Source: Haloarcula japonica DSM 6131 (GTDB lineage Archaea; Halobacteriota; Halobacteria; Halobacteriales; Haloarculaceae). From it: DNA of 64,000 nucleotides. The notes under the pieces were generated by a model. That model saw only the letters and a list, made by a program, of their open reading frames with translations, was not told where the DNA came from and did not search any database. Positions 53,009 to 62,228 of the stretch are shown one piece after another. Where the stretch lies: NCBI RefSeq assembly GCF_000336635.1, contig NZ_AOLY01000007.1:123413-187412 (forward strand), read 5' to 3'. The position numbers and the translations under genes were made by a program. Position 1 is the stretch's first letter; each line of letters opens with the position of its first letter.

Positions 53009-53344
53009 TTACTCCTCAGTGGTGAGTTTCGGACCGGGTTTCCAGGTGTTGCCTTCGAGGACAACGAGGTCGTAGCGTTCGAGTACTTGGAGCGTATCGA
53101 CGACCGCCTGGGCGTCGAAGGAGACGGCCATATCCTCGGGCAGTTGCTGGGCGATTGCGCTGCGTGTCCCGCCGTCCATCCGGACCACGGTGTCCAGCAA
53201 CTGCTCGAGGTCGTCGAGCAGCGAGACGAGCGACGTTGACCCCTCGTCCTCTGTCGCCAGTTTCGACATGACTTCGTCGTAATTTCCCGATATCTCCATC
53301 GATACGGACACAGTTTCGTCTTCGAGGTCTTCTTCGTCTCCCAT
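53009..53344 (-). CDS. Conserved haloarchaeal small protein, unknown
   Basis: About 111 residues starting MGDEEDLEDETVSVSMEISG. It has a central helical stretch (SLLDDLEQLLDTVVRMDGG) and a C-terminal part VVDTLQVLERYDLVVLEGNTWKPG that looks like a winged-helix fragment. No further family recognised. Confidence 0.55.
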   Translation of the reverse strand: MGDEEDLEDETVSVSMEISGNYDEVMSKLATEDEGSTSLVSLLDDLEQLLDTVVRMDGGTRSAIAQQLPEDMAVSFDAQAVVDTLQVLERYDLVVLEGNTWKPGPKLTTEE

Positions 53345-54120
53345 GGGACCAGATATGTGCACACTTATAGAAATATGTTTCTATATTCCGGACAACGTGT
53401 GTATCTTTCGCGTGTTTCTCCGCAAAACCGCTATCGCTGTATGTTTCCATATTGGGGAATACGGTGGTGGAAATACAGCCTTCAATATTTTATCATCTCA
53501 TAATGGGGGTAGAATCAGATATATACAGACATAACTACCAAAACCGAAAATAAAGTAGCCGAACTTCAACATGCAAATCTGAATGTAATACCGTTTATGG
53601 ATTTCTGCAACTATCTATCCTGTGTCGCCAGCTGTCGCTCTTCGTGTGGTTGTTTCAATAAACAGAACGATACCGATAGCTTCGCTGTAGGGCGACCGGA
53701 CGCGCGGAATTTAGCCCGACACTACAGGGCCCAGTTCAACTGGATACCGGCTTAGCGGCCCAGTATAGACGTCCAATCGGGCTGACAGTCGCTCGTACTG
53801 CCGACTACTGGATAACAAAAGTACGGCTATTATCCTTCCTGGTCCAAGTCTCATGAAATCGAACGGACAGGCCGTGAGAGTCCGACTGTGGTGGACTCCG
53901 GCAATCATTCCAATATACGGAACTCAGCGCCCAGACAGTTCCAGTCAGAGACGACAGCCCCTGGGAGAGTGACGGTCGCAACAGTGGTTATCTGTGTAGC
54001 AGACTTGTGTCATCTGCGACTGTTATCGAGTCGGTCAGCGGTCCGATTCCAGTTCACAGGAAACACCCGTATGATGGCGCACGGCCAAATCTATATTTGG
54101 GTGGCTGTCACACAATGTGT
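53345..54120. other. 776-base AT-richer region without recognised gene
   Basis: Markedly AT-rich for this genome (for example ttcaatattttatcatctcataatggg near 53490). No gene, tRNA or obvious repeat is seen. It must hold the promoter of the minus-strand gene at 53009 and of the acyl-CoA dehydrogenase at 54121; a TATA-like ctatattt lies at about 54090. Confidence 0.5.
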
Positions 54121-55260
54121 ATGGCGTTTAGCTTAACGGCCGAGCAGACGGCAGTCCGAGAAGCGGTGCGTGAATTCGGCGAGAACGAGATCGAGCCCCT
54201 CGGAGCGGAATGTGACAGGGAGAAACGCTACCCAGCGGAACTGATGGAGCAGGCGGCACAGTACGACCTCATCGCCCCGGAAATCCCCGAGAAGTACGGC
54301 GGTGCGGGGATGGACAGCCTCACGGGCGTCGTCGTCACCGAGGAACTGTGGCGTGCCGACCCGGGCATCGGGAGCGCCATCGGCTCCCGTGGCTTCGGGT
54401 CAAGCATGATTCAGAAGTACGGTGACGAGTGGATGAAAGAGAAGTGGCTGCCGAAGATCACCAGTGGCGAGTCGGCGTGTGCCAGCGCCATCAGCGAACC
54501 CGCCCACGGCTCGAACGTGGCCGGCATCGAGACCTATGCCGAACGCGACGGCGACGGCTGGGTACTCAACGGGCAAAAGATGTGGATTACGAACGGGACC
54601 GTCGCCGACGTGATGGTCGTGATGGCCAAGACTGATCCCGACGCCGGCCACGAGGGCATCAGCGCGTTCCTCGTACCGACAGACACCGACGGCTTGCAGG
54701 CCGAGAAAATCGACAACAAACTCGGTATCCGCGCGTCGGACCTCGCCGAAGTAATTATCGACGACGTTCGCGTGCCCGAGGAGAACCTCGTCGGGGAGGC
54801 GGGCGCTGGCTTCTACCAGTTGATGGACTTCTTCGCGAGCGGGCGGGCGAACGTGGCTGCACAGGCCGTCGGCACTGCACAGGCCGCTATCGACGACTCG
54901 ATCCAGTACGCGAACGAACGCGAGCAGTTCGGCCAGCCGATCAGCGAATTTCAGGCCATCGAACACAAGATCGCGGAGATGGCCACCAACGTCGAGGCCG
55001 CGCGGTCGCTTACGTATCGCGCCGCCAGCGCTATCGATTCGGGCGACCTCGATGTGGCGACAAAGCTGGCCAGCATGGCGAAGTTGTTCGCCAGCGAACA
55101 CGCCGTCGACGTGGCCGACGAGGCGATTCAGGTCCACGGCGGTGCGGGCTACGTCACCGACCACAACGTCGAGCGGTACTACCGCGACGCCCGCATCACC
55201 AAGATCTATGAGGGGACCAGCGAGATCCAGAAGAACATCATCGCCGACCGCGTGCTGTGA
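54121..55260 (+). CDS. Acyl-CoA dehydrogenase (FadE-type)
   Basis: FAD-dependent enzyme that removes two hydrogens from acyl-CoA. The 380 residues have the N-terminal EIPEKYGGAGMDSLTGVV, MID-domain GQKMWITNGTVADVMVVMAKT and C-terminal EAIQVHGGAGYVTDHNVERYYRDARITKIYEGTSEIQK, where the Glu of YEGT is the catalytic base as in medium- and short-chain enzymes. The start at 54121 follows TATA element ctatattt; the reading frame extends upstream to 54007 without resemblance. Confidence 0.92.
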   Translation: MAFSLTAEQTAVREAVREFGENEIEPLGAECDREKRYPAELMEQAAQYDLIAPEIPEKYGGAGMDSLTGVVVTEELWRADPGIGSAIGSRGFGSSMIQKYGDEWMKEKWLPKITSGESACASAISEPAHGSNVAGIETYAERDGDGWVLNGQKMWITNGTVADVMVVMAKTDPDAGHEGISAFLVPTDTDGLQAEKIDNKLGIRASDLAEVIIDDVRVPEENLVGEAGAGFYQLMDFFASGRANVAAQAVGTAQAAIDDSIQYANEREQFGQPISEFQAIEHKIAEMATNVEAARSLTYRAASAIDSGDLDVATKLASMAKLFASEHAVDVADEAIQVHGGAGYVTDHNVERYYRDARITKIYEGTSEIQKNIIADRVL

Positions 55261-55307
55261 GGCCGCGACGGACGGACTGCCGGCGCTGCCGCTGATCCGA
55301 CAGGTGC

Positions 55308-55751
55308 CTACCGTCGGAGCGTCAGGAACTCGGCCGAGAAGACAGCTTCGTCGGCCTGATTCAGCGCGGTGACTTCGGTCCGGACGACGCCCGTCGCAAC
55401 TGGATGGTCCCGCCGTTCCGTGTCGACAATCTCAGCCTCGACGTGAATGGTATCTCCCAAGAACACCGGCTTGATGAACCGAAGCCGGTCGATGCCGTAG
55501 AACGCGACCATGTGCCGCTTTTCGGCCTCGTCGCGGGCCTGCCATAGGAGGCCAGTGACGACCGAAAACACCAGCGCGCCGTGGGCGATACGCTCGCCAT
55601 ACCCCGAGTCGGCCATCCGCTCGGCATTCGTGTGGAGATGATTGAAATCCCCGCTGACACCCGCGAAGTTGACCACGTCGGCCTCGGTGATGGTCCGTCC
55701 CGAGGTGGTGAAGCTATCGCCAACGTCGACTGCGTCGAACTCGCCGGTCAT
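55308..55751 (-). CDS. MaoC-type dehydratase
   Basis: A 147-residue hotdog-fold protein with the MaoC motif FAGVSGDFNHLHTNAERMADSGYGERIAHGALV, in which Asp and His are the (R)-specific enoyl-CoA hydratase pair. It probably hydrates enoyl-CoA within the fatty-acid degradation island or links it to polyhydroxyalkanoate precursors. The start is placed at 55751 (MTGEFDAVDVGD). Confidence 0.85.
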   Translation of the reverse strand: MTGEFDAVDVGDSFTTSGRTITEADVVNFAGVSGDFNHLHTNAERMADSGYGERIAHGALVFSVVTGLLWQARDEAEKRHMVAFYGIDRLRFIKPVFLGDTIHVEAEIVDTERRDHPVATGVVRTEVTALNQADEAVFSAEFLTLRR

Positions 55752-56037
55752 CTTACCGGCCCTCGCAAGCGGCCGTGGAACGGCGCTTCGGTTGCTGGTC
55801 AAGTCGGCACTGCCGCGTTCGTACCCGCCGGTCCCGGGACTGCGGTCCGCTACTGTTGATGGACATACACGTCGGAACCGTGTCCCGCACCGGTGTTAAT
55901 CCTACCGGGGCTCGCCGATCACCCGCGACACCACTACAGGGAGACACAGCGCCGACAGGCTGTTCTGACTGTTCAACTATATTCAACGGAACCCGGCAGA
56001 GAGCGTTCAGGACGTAGCTTTATTGGGGATGCCCGAG

Positions 56038-56838
56038 ATGTCCGATGCGATGGCAAAACCACACACGGAGCGGTTTCGCCTGGAGAATCAGCGGGCGATT
56101 ATCACGGGTGCATCGAGCGGCATCGGCCGGGGAATCGCGGAGGAGTTCGCGGCCGACGGGGCCGACGTGGTTGTCTGTTCGCGCGAGCAGGACAACGTCG
56201 GACCGGTGGCCGACGAAATCAACGACAGCGACCGGCCCGGTGACGCGGTCGCTATCGAATGCGACGTGACAGACCGCGAGGCCGTCGAGGCGCTGGTGGA
56301 AGCGACCGTCGATGAGTTCGGCGGGCTGGACGTGCTCGTGAACAACGCCGGCGCGAGCTTCATGTCCGAGTTCGACGATATCAGCGAGAACGGCTGGAAA
56401 ACCATCGTCGACATCAACCTCCACGGGACCTACCACTGTACGCAGGCGGCCGGAGACGCGCTGGCCGCGGACGGCGGCGGGACGGTCATCAATCTCTCCA
56501 GCGTCGCCGGGGAACAGGGCGCACCGTATATGAGCCACTACGGGGCCGCAAAAGCCGGCGTCAGCAATCTCACGTCGACGCTATCGGCGGAGTGGGCTGA
56601 CCGCGACATCCGCATCAACTGTATCGCGCCGGGCTTCGTCGCCACGCCGGGCGTCGAGTCGCAAATGGGCGTCAGTGCCGACAATATCGACCGCAAGGCT
56701 GTCGAGCGCCGCATCGGCCTCTCGGAGGAGATTGCCGATATCGCGCTGTTCCTCGCCAGTCCGGCATCGTCATACATCGTCGGCCAGACGATCACCGCCG
56801 CTGGCGTCCCACGGCTCGAAGAGACGCCCGATATTTGA
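56038..56838 (+). CDS. Short-chain dehydrogenase/reductase (SDR)
   Basis: A 266-residue classical SDR. The NAD(P) motif GASSGIGRGIAEEFAADGADVV, NNAGASF, and the catalytic Ser (NLSSVAGEQG), Tyr and Lys (YGAAKAG) are present. It may reduce 3-oxoacyl-CoA or an alcohol. Several ATGs lie at the start (56029, 56038, 56050); 56038 is chosen from the spacing to the tttatt element before it. Confidence 0.9.
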   Translation: MSDAMAKPHTERFRLENQRAIITGASSGIGRGIAEEFAADGADVVVCSREQDNVGPVADEINDSDRPGDAVAIECDVTDREAVEALVEATVDEFGGLDVLVNNAGASFMSEFDDISENGWKTIVDINLHGTYHCTQAAGDALAADGGGTVINLSSVAGEQGAPYMSHYGAAKAGVSNLTSTLSAEWADRDIRINCIAPGFVATPGVESQMGVSADNIDRKAVERRIGLSEEIADIALFLASPASSYIVGQTITAAGVPRLEETPDI

Positions 56839-56877
56839 ACGCAGAGAGTCCCAGCAACGACGGTCGGTGCCGCGGCC

Positions 56878-57573
56878 TCACTCTGCGACGCCGAGCCAGT
56901 CCGGTAACTCTCGGAGATCGTCGAGAGCCACATCCACGGCGGGTCCGTCCTCGGCCCCGTAGGCAACCGTCCACAGCCCGGCCCGTGTCCCGCCGTCCAT
57001 ATCGTGTTCGTAGCGGTCACCGATCATCACGGCCTGTCCCGGTTCGACCCCGGCTTTTCCGAGCGCTGTCTCGAACATCGCCGGGTCCGGTTTGGTCCGA
57101 CCGACGGCCTCCGACGCGGTGTACGAATCCATTGCCTCCCAGACGCCGAAGGTCCGCAACAGTTGCTCGCCCTCGCCGGCGTCCACATCGCTGATGACGC
57201 CCTGATGGAGCGGCGCGTCTGCCAGTTCCTCGATGGCCGCGACGGCGTCGGGGTTGGGTTCGACCTGTTCGGTACGGATTTCTCGGAACAGTGCTTCCCA
57301 CTCAGTCTCCTCGGGGCTGACTGTCAGAATCTCATCGACTGCCCGCCGGTAGCCCTCGCGGGCTGGCCGGAAGGCTGTCCCCTCACGCTCGCTGAAGTAC
57401 GTTCCGAGGATGTCCCGCCATCGTTCGAGGGCCGCGTCGGAATCCGCAGCCGCCGGGTACTCCGCACACAGGCGTTCGACAAACTCGCGGTGGGCCGCCC
57501 GGACGGACTCCATCCGGAGGATGACGCCGCCGATGTCCCAGAAGACGGCCTCGACGTCTGGACTCTCGCTCAC
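56878..57573 (-). CDS. HAD-superfamily hydrolase (ACAD10 HAD-like)
   Basis: A 231-residue haloacid dehalogenase-fold phosphatase. Motif I is EAVFWDIGGVILRMESV (the second Asp of DxD is replaced by Gly, as in the epoxide-hydrolase N-terminal/ACAD10 HAD group); motif III includes GRTKPDPAMFETAL and motif IV VMIGDRYEHDMDGG. It is divergent from an ACAD10/11-like gene 167 bases away, and an APH-type kinase lies 3.5 kb further. The GTG start at 57573 is chosen; the ATG at 57636 adds unrelated residues. Confidence 0.85.
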   Translation of the reverse strand: MSESPDVEAVFWDIGGVILRMESVRAAHREFVERLCAEYPAAADSDAALERWRDILGTYFSEREGTAFRPAREGYRRAVDEILTVSPEETEWEALFREIRTEQVEPNPDAVAAIEELADAPLHQGVISDVDAGEGEQLLRTFGVWEAMDSYTASEAVGRTKPDPAMFETALGKAGVEPGQAVMIGDRYEHDMDGGTRAGLWTVAYGAEDGPAVDVALDDLRELPDWLGVAE

Positions 57574-57740
57574 GGCAGCGGCTTGGACTGGCCCGGGTAT
57601 GAAACTACCGCCGACGCTCTGAGTCCGTGGGTGCATCGTGATGGGCGTCCCAGGGCACAGCTCTGAAAAATAAACGACCGACCACTCGTTCGCTGTGCTC
57701 TAACACTTATCATGACGACGTGCGAGGACGAGAATGTGCC

Positions 57741-58958
57741 ATGATATCGTTCACCGATTCCGAGGCCGCGACTGCACTTGCCGAGCGTGCCCGAGCGTTG
57801 ATGGACGAGGTCGTCATCCCGCGGGAGCGAGAACTCGCGGGCGGGACGGCTATCTCCGACGCAACAGTTCGCGACCTCCGCGCTGCCGCACGGGAGTACG
57901 ATGTGTACGCCCCACAAATTCCCGAGGAACACGGCGGGATGGGCTACAATTTCCGGGACGTGTTGCCGACGTTCGAGGAAGCGGGCCGAAGCCTCCTTGG
58001 CCCCATTGCGATGCGCGTCGACGCGCCCGATGAGGGCAATATGCATCTGCTGGAGATGCAAGGGACGGAACTCCAGAAATCGGAGTACCTCGACCCGCTT
58101 GTCGAGGGCGAGCTTCAGTCGGGCTTTGCGATGACCGAACCGATGCAGGGCGCGGGCTCCGACCCGAAGATGATACGCACCACGGCGCAGAAGGACGGCG
58201 ACGAGTGGGTCATCGACGGTCACAAGTGGTGGACAACCGGCGGTGTTGACGCCGACATTCTGCTCGTCTTCGCTCGAACGAACGAGGACGTACACCCGTA
58301 TGAGGGGTGTTCAGTGTTCATCGTCCCGGCCGACGCCGACGGCGTAGACATCGTTCGGAACGTCCCGCACATGGGAAGTCAGGGCGACCCGAAGGGCCAC
58401 GCCGAAATCGAGTTCAACGGCGTTCGCGTCCCCGAGGAGCACCTGCTGGGCGAGGAAGGCAACGGCTTCCAGCACGTCCAGCAACGGCTCGGCCCGGCGC
58501 GGCTCACCCACTGCATGCGTTTCTCGGGGATGGCCGAGCGGGCGCTGTCCATCGCTAAGGCCTACACCACCGAACGGCAGGCCTTCGGCGACTCCGTGGC
58601 GGATAAACAGCACGTCCGCTTTGAAATCGCCGAACAGGAGACACAGATTCAGGCCGCGCGGGCGCTGGTCCGGGCCGCTGCGGACGCCATCGCCGCCGGC
58701 AAGGAAGCCCGCGTCGAGGTGTCGATGAGCAAAGTGTTCGCCGCCCGGGCGACGCAGGACGCCATCGACACTGCAGTCCAGTTCTGTGGCGGCAACGGCA
58801 TCGGCCGGGACCTCCCGCTGGCGGACTTCTACGAACTGGTCAGGACGTTCCGAATCGTTGACGGGGCTGATGAGGTCCACCTGCGGACTATCGCTCGGGA
58901 GGCCTTCGAGGACGTGGACAGCGAGGAACTGGAGCCGGTGCGTCGCTACCGCGAGTAG
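57741..58958 (+). CDS. ACAD10/11-like acyl-CoA dehydrogenase
   Basis: A 405-residue acyl-CoA dehydrogenase-fold protein with the ACAD10/11 hallmarks: APDEGNMHLLEMQGTELQKSEYLDPLVEGEL, MTEPMQGAGSDPKMI and KWWTTGG. The usual catalytic Glu site is replaced by a different acid pattern, RIVDGADEVH, like the ADGPDEVH of ACAD11. Members of this group act on 4-phosphoacyl-CoA made by a linked kinase and eliminate phosphate, giving an enoyl/3-hydroxyacyl-CoA. The kinase and the HAD partner are encoded nearby, so this is likely one pathway. Start 57741; TATA-like taacactt upstream. Confidence 0.9.
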   Translation: MISFTDSEAATALAERARALMDEVVIPRERELAGGTAISDATVRDLRAAAREYDVYAPQIPEEHGGMGYNFRDVLPTFEEAGRSLLGPIAMRVDAPDEGNMHLLEMQGTELQKSEYLDPLVEGELQSGFAMTEPMQGAGSDPKMIRTTAQKDGDEWVIDGHKWWTTGGVDADILLVFARTNEDVHPYEGCSVFIVPADADGVDIVRNVPHMGSQGDPKGHAEIEFNGVRVPEEHLLGEEGNGFQHVQQRLGPARLTHCMRFSGMAERALSIAKAYTTERQAFGDSVADKQHVRFEIAEQETQIQAARALVRAAADAIAAGKEARVEVSMSKVFAARATQDAIDTAVQFCGGNGIGRDLPLADFYELVRTFRIVDGADEVHLRTIAREAFEDVDSEELEPVRRYRE

Positions 58959-58984
58959 GACGGGGCCGTCAGCGGCAACGGTCG

Positions 58985-60946
58985 CTACTCTCCTTCGAAT
59001 TCCGGTTCCCGGTCGGCCGCAAAGGCCGCCGTCCCTTCCGCTACGTCGTCGGTCGTCAGCAGGAGCGCAAATGCCTGGCTCTCCATTTCGAGGCCAGCGT
59101 CGAGGCTCTCGTCGGCTCCTTCGTTCATTACACGCTTGGCCTTCCGCAGGGCAATCGGCGGCCCGGAAACGAGGTCTGCGACGAACTCTTCGACCACGCC
59201 ATCGAACTCGTCGGCGTCGACGGCCCGGTTGATGAGTCCCCAGTCGGCCGCCCGCTCGGCGGAGATGTGCTCGCCGCGGAACACGAGTTCCTTCGCCCGG
59301 GCGTCAGTCAGCATCCGAATCGCGCGCTGTGTCCCACCGCCGCCGGGGAGCAGGCCGAGCGTGATTTCGGGGAAGCCGAATTCCGAGTCGGTCGTCGCCA
59401 GTCGGAGGTCACAGGCAAGGGCGAGTTCCAGCCCCGCGCCGAGACAGTAGCCGTCGATGCGCGCCAGCGTCGGCCGGGGGTACTCGGCGACAGTCGTGAA
59501 CACTTCTGTCGGCTCCGACGTCTGTGCGGGGTCGCGGTCCGCGAAGCCGGAGATGTCGGCCCCGGCGGAGAAGGCGCGGTCGCCGGCCCCTTCGAACACG
59601 ACGGCCCGGACTTTGTCCTCGTCAAGCGACGAAAGCAGATCGACGACCTCGTCCGCGAGGGTTTCGCTGATAGCGTTCATCCGCGACGGGCGGTCGAGTT
59701 CCACTGCCAGCAGGCCATCGTCGTCGAGTTCCCAGTTGATGGTGTGGTAGTCACCCGGGCCGTCGCCGGTGTCGTACTCGTGGAAACCCCGTCCTGCTTC
59801 CGTGCCGGTGTGGCCGGCTTCCACGAGTTCGACGAGGTAATCCGCCGGCTCGTAGCGGTCGTCGCCGTGTTCGTCGTGGAGCTTCCGGAGCTTTTCGAGG
59901 ATGGTGTTGAGGCCGATGTCGTCGGCCCGGCGGCAGGTCCCCTCAGGGAAGCCCGCCCCGAGTCGCATCCCCGTATCGATGGCCTCTGCCGTCGCTACGT
60001 CGTCGCCGACGAGCTTTGCGGCCTCGTTCGCCATCACCGCTTCGACGCGGAGATGGTCGAACCCCTCGGCATCCTCCGGGACGTACTCCGGGCCGTCACC
60101 GTCCTCGTAGTCGTAGTACCCCTTGCGGGTCTTGCGGCCGAGGTTTTCGTTTTCGACTTTCTCCGCCATGATGGGCGGCACCGGTCTCCCGGCCTCCATC
60201 CGGACGTGGTAGCCGATGTCGATGCCGGTCAGGTCGCCGAGTTCGAACGGCCCCATCGGGTAGCCTCGCTCGTGGACCATCGCGGCGTCGGCCTGCCGGA
60301 TGGTTGCCTCGTCCGCAGAAACCATCCAGGCCGGCTCGCTCATGAACGGCCCGAGGACGGAGTTGACGACGAACCCACGCACGTCCTTGCGGACGTAAAT
60401 CGGCGTCTTGCCGAGAGATTCGATGAACTCGTAGCCGCGCTGGGCCGTCTCGTCGGTCGTTGCTTCGCCGTAGATGACCTCGACGAGGTCCATCTTCACC
60501 GGCGGATTGAAGAAGTGCAGGCCCAGTACCGAGTCCGGCCGCTCTGTCGCTGCGGCGATCTCCGTGATAGACAGCGAGGAGCTGTTCGTCGCTAGCAGCG
60601 CCCCATCGGGCGCTGCGGCGTCGACGGACTCGAAGATGTCCTGTTTCACCGAGAGTTGTTCCGGGCCGGCTTCGATGACTAGATCCGCGTCGCTGACTGC
60701 CGCTTCCAGATCGGTCGTCGTCGCGACCCGCGCCGCCACGTCGTCGGGGTCCTCGTCGAGTCGCCCCTTCTCGGCGAGCTTTTCGAGCGACCACTCGATT
60801 TCCTCGTAGCCGTCTTCGACGATGTCCGCCTCGATGTCACGCAGCACGACGTCGTAGCCGGCGATTGCCGTGACCTCGGCGATGCCGTGGCCCATCGTTC
60901 CCGCACCGAGCACTGCAACTGTCGCTATCTCTGCCTGCTCTGCTGG
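58985..60946 (-). CDS. Fused 3-hydroxyacyl-CoA dehydrogenase/enoyl-CoA hydratase
   Basis: A 653-residue bifunctional beta-oxidation enzyme. The N-terminal half is a 3-hydroxyacyl-CoA dehydrogenase (VAVLGAGTMGHGIAEV; catalytic His in GLHFFNPPVKM; VNSVLGPF), and the C-terminal part a crotonase. The crotonase domain keeps both catalytic Glu sites (GAGLELALACD and FPEITLGLLPGGGG), so it should be an active hydratase. The order, dehydrogenase first, is the reverse of bacterial FadB but known in archaea. It is convergent with the ACAD10/11-like gene. Confidence 0.93.
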   Translation of the reverse strand, partial: PAEQAEIATVAVLGAGTMGHGIAEVTAIAGYDVVLRDIEADIVEDGYEEIEWSLEKLAEKGRLDEDPDDVAARVATTTDLEAAVSDADLVIEAGPEQLSVKQDIFESVDAAAPDGALLATNSSSLSITEIAAATERPDSVLGLHFFNPPVKMDLVEVIYGEATTDETAQRGYEFIESLGKTPIYVRKDVRGFVVNSVLGPFMSEPAWMVSADEATIRQADAAMVHERGYPMGPFELGDLTGIDIGYHVRMEAGRPVPPIMAEKVENENLGRKTRKGYYDYEDGDGPEYVPEDAEGFDHLRVEAVMANEAAKLVGDDVATAEAIDTGMRLGAGFPEGTCRRADDIGLNTILEKLRKLHDEHGDDRYEPADYLVELVEAGHTGTEAGRGFHEYDTGDGPGDYHTINWELDDDGLLAVELDRPSRMNAISETLADEVVDLLSSLDEDKVRAVVFEGAGDRAFSAGADISGFADRDPAQTSEPTEVFTTVAEYPRPTLARIDGYCLGAGLELALACDLRLATTDSEFGFPEITLGLLPGGGGTQRAIRMLTDARAKELVFRGEHISAERAADWGLINRAVDADEFDGVVEEFVADLVSGPPIALRKAKRVMNEGADESLDAGLEMESQAFALLLTTDDVAEGTAAFAADREPEFEGE

Positions 60947-61114
60947 CATACGCGTAGTGTCTGCTGCAACACATATCAATCATCCCCCTAGATCCATTTT
61001 GTTTCCTGGTACGACGACGATTATTCCCAGCCAGAAAGTCCCGGCGGGCTGTGTATGGGGTTGATGCCATCTCCCGGGACTTCGACACGCAAATCGGCTC
61101 TTATATCTTCTCTG

Positions 61115-62185
61115 TTAGAGCGGTTCGTCGCCTTCGATAATCCGAATCGCGCGGTCGGCCAGCGCCGGGACGCGGTTCTCCATCAGTGGGTAGAACGGGT
61201 CGTCGGCGTTGCCTTCCAGATAGCGGCGGTAGAACATCTCCCCAAGGGCGGCGAGCTTGTACACGGCGAGCGTCCGATAGAACCGCTCGTGTTCGAACGT
61301 CAGGCCGGTCTGGGATTCCCAGCGGTCGACCAGGTCCGTCCGGGTTGGGTAGCCCGGCGCTTCGATGAACTCCATGGCGAGGTCGGGGATCTCCGGCTCG
61401 GGGTCCTTAGCGTCGCGCCAGTACGAGAGCATCCAGCCGAGGTCCGCCCGTGGGTCGCCCAGCGTCGCCATTTCCCAGTCGAAGACGGCGGCGAGGTCCG
61501 GGTCGTCACCGGGGCCGAACATCACGTTGTCGAGCTTGTAATCGCCGTGAACCAGCGTCTCTGGATGGTCGTCAGGGCACTCGTCCTGAAGCCACGAGCC
61601 GACCCGCTCCAGTTCCGGGACAGTGCGGGATTCGGCCGTCCGCTCGAACGCCCAGGCCAGTTGCTTCCCCCAGCGCGCGACCTGTCGCTTCGCATACCCG
61701 TCCGCGCGGCCGAGGTCGGACAGGCCGACAGCTGACGGATCGACCTCGTGGATAGCCGCGAGGGTGTCCACCAGTTCGGTGCCGACTGCCTCTCGGGCGT
61801 CGTCGTTGGCGAAGCGCGCTGGCTCGTCGTCTCGGATGACGGTCCCCTCGACGCGGGCCATGACGTAGAAATCGCTACCGATGATCGTCTGGTCGTCACA
61901 GGCCGCCACCGTCGGCGGAACCGGGACGGCTGTGTCCTGCAGTGCGTCGATGACGCGATACTCCCGCAACACGTCGTGGGCTGTCTCGGCGGTCTGGCCC
62001 GGCGGGGGCCGCCTGACGACCAATTCTCGGTCGCCCCAGGTGACAAACAGCGTCTCGTTGGAGTGGCCCTGCTCGTGGCGCGCAACGTCGAACGTCTCGA
62101 CCGGGCCTATTTCCCTCGTGAGAAATTTTCCCAGCGCACTTTCGTCGACCAGCCGCTGGTAGTAGTCGCTGCTGTGTTCAGTCAT
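61115..62185 (-). CDS. APH-type phosphotransferase (ACAD10/11 kinase-domain-like)
   Basis: A 356-residue aminoglycoside-phosphotransferase-fold kinase. Pattern: RHEQGHSNETLFV, VVRRPPPGQ, then VIDALQDTAVPVPPTV, FYVMARVEGTVIRD, catalytic LVHGDYKLDNVMFG and metal-binding AVFDWEMATLGDP. This order matches the N-terminal kinase of ACAD11/ACAD10 and bacterial LvaA, which phosphorylate the 4-hydroxyl of 4-hydroxyacyl-CoA. In this window the ACAD and HAD parts are separate genes nearby. Confidence 0.88.
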   Translation of the reverse strand: MTEHSSDYYQRLVDESALGKFLTREIGPVETFDVARHEQGHSNETLFVTWGDRELVVRRPPPGQTAETAHDVLREYRVIDALQDTAVPVPPTVAACDDQTIIGSDFYVMARVEGTVIRDDEPARFANDDAREAVGTELVDTLAAIHEVDPSAVGLSDLGRADGYAKRQVARWGKQLAWAFERTAESRTVPELERVGSWLQDECPDDHPETLVHGDYKLDNVMFGPGDDPDLAAVFDWEMATLGDPRADLGWMLSYWRDAKDPEPEIPDLAMEFIEAPGYPTRTDLVDRWESQTGLTFEHERFYRTLAVYKLAALGEMFYRRYLEGNADDPFYPLMENRVPALADRAIRIIEGDEPL

Positions 62186-62228
62186 GGTCGCTGATTGGGT
62201 TCCGTATCATGAAAAACTGGGGGTCGTG

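Noticed and set aside
59267-60595. Antisense frame opposite the hydroxyacyl-CoA dehydrogenase fusion
   Set aside because: Valine/arginine-rich shadow with no family resemblance.
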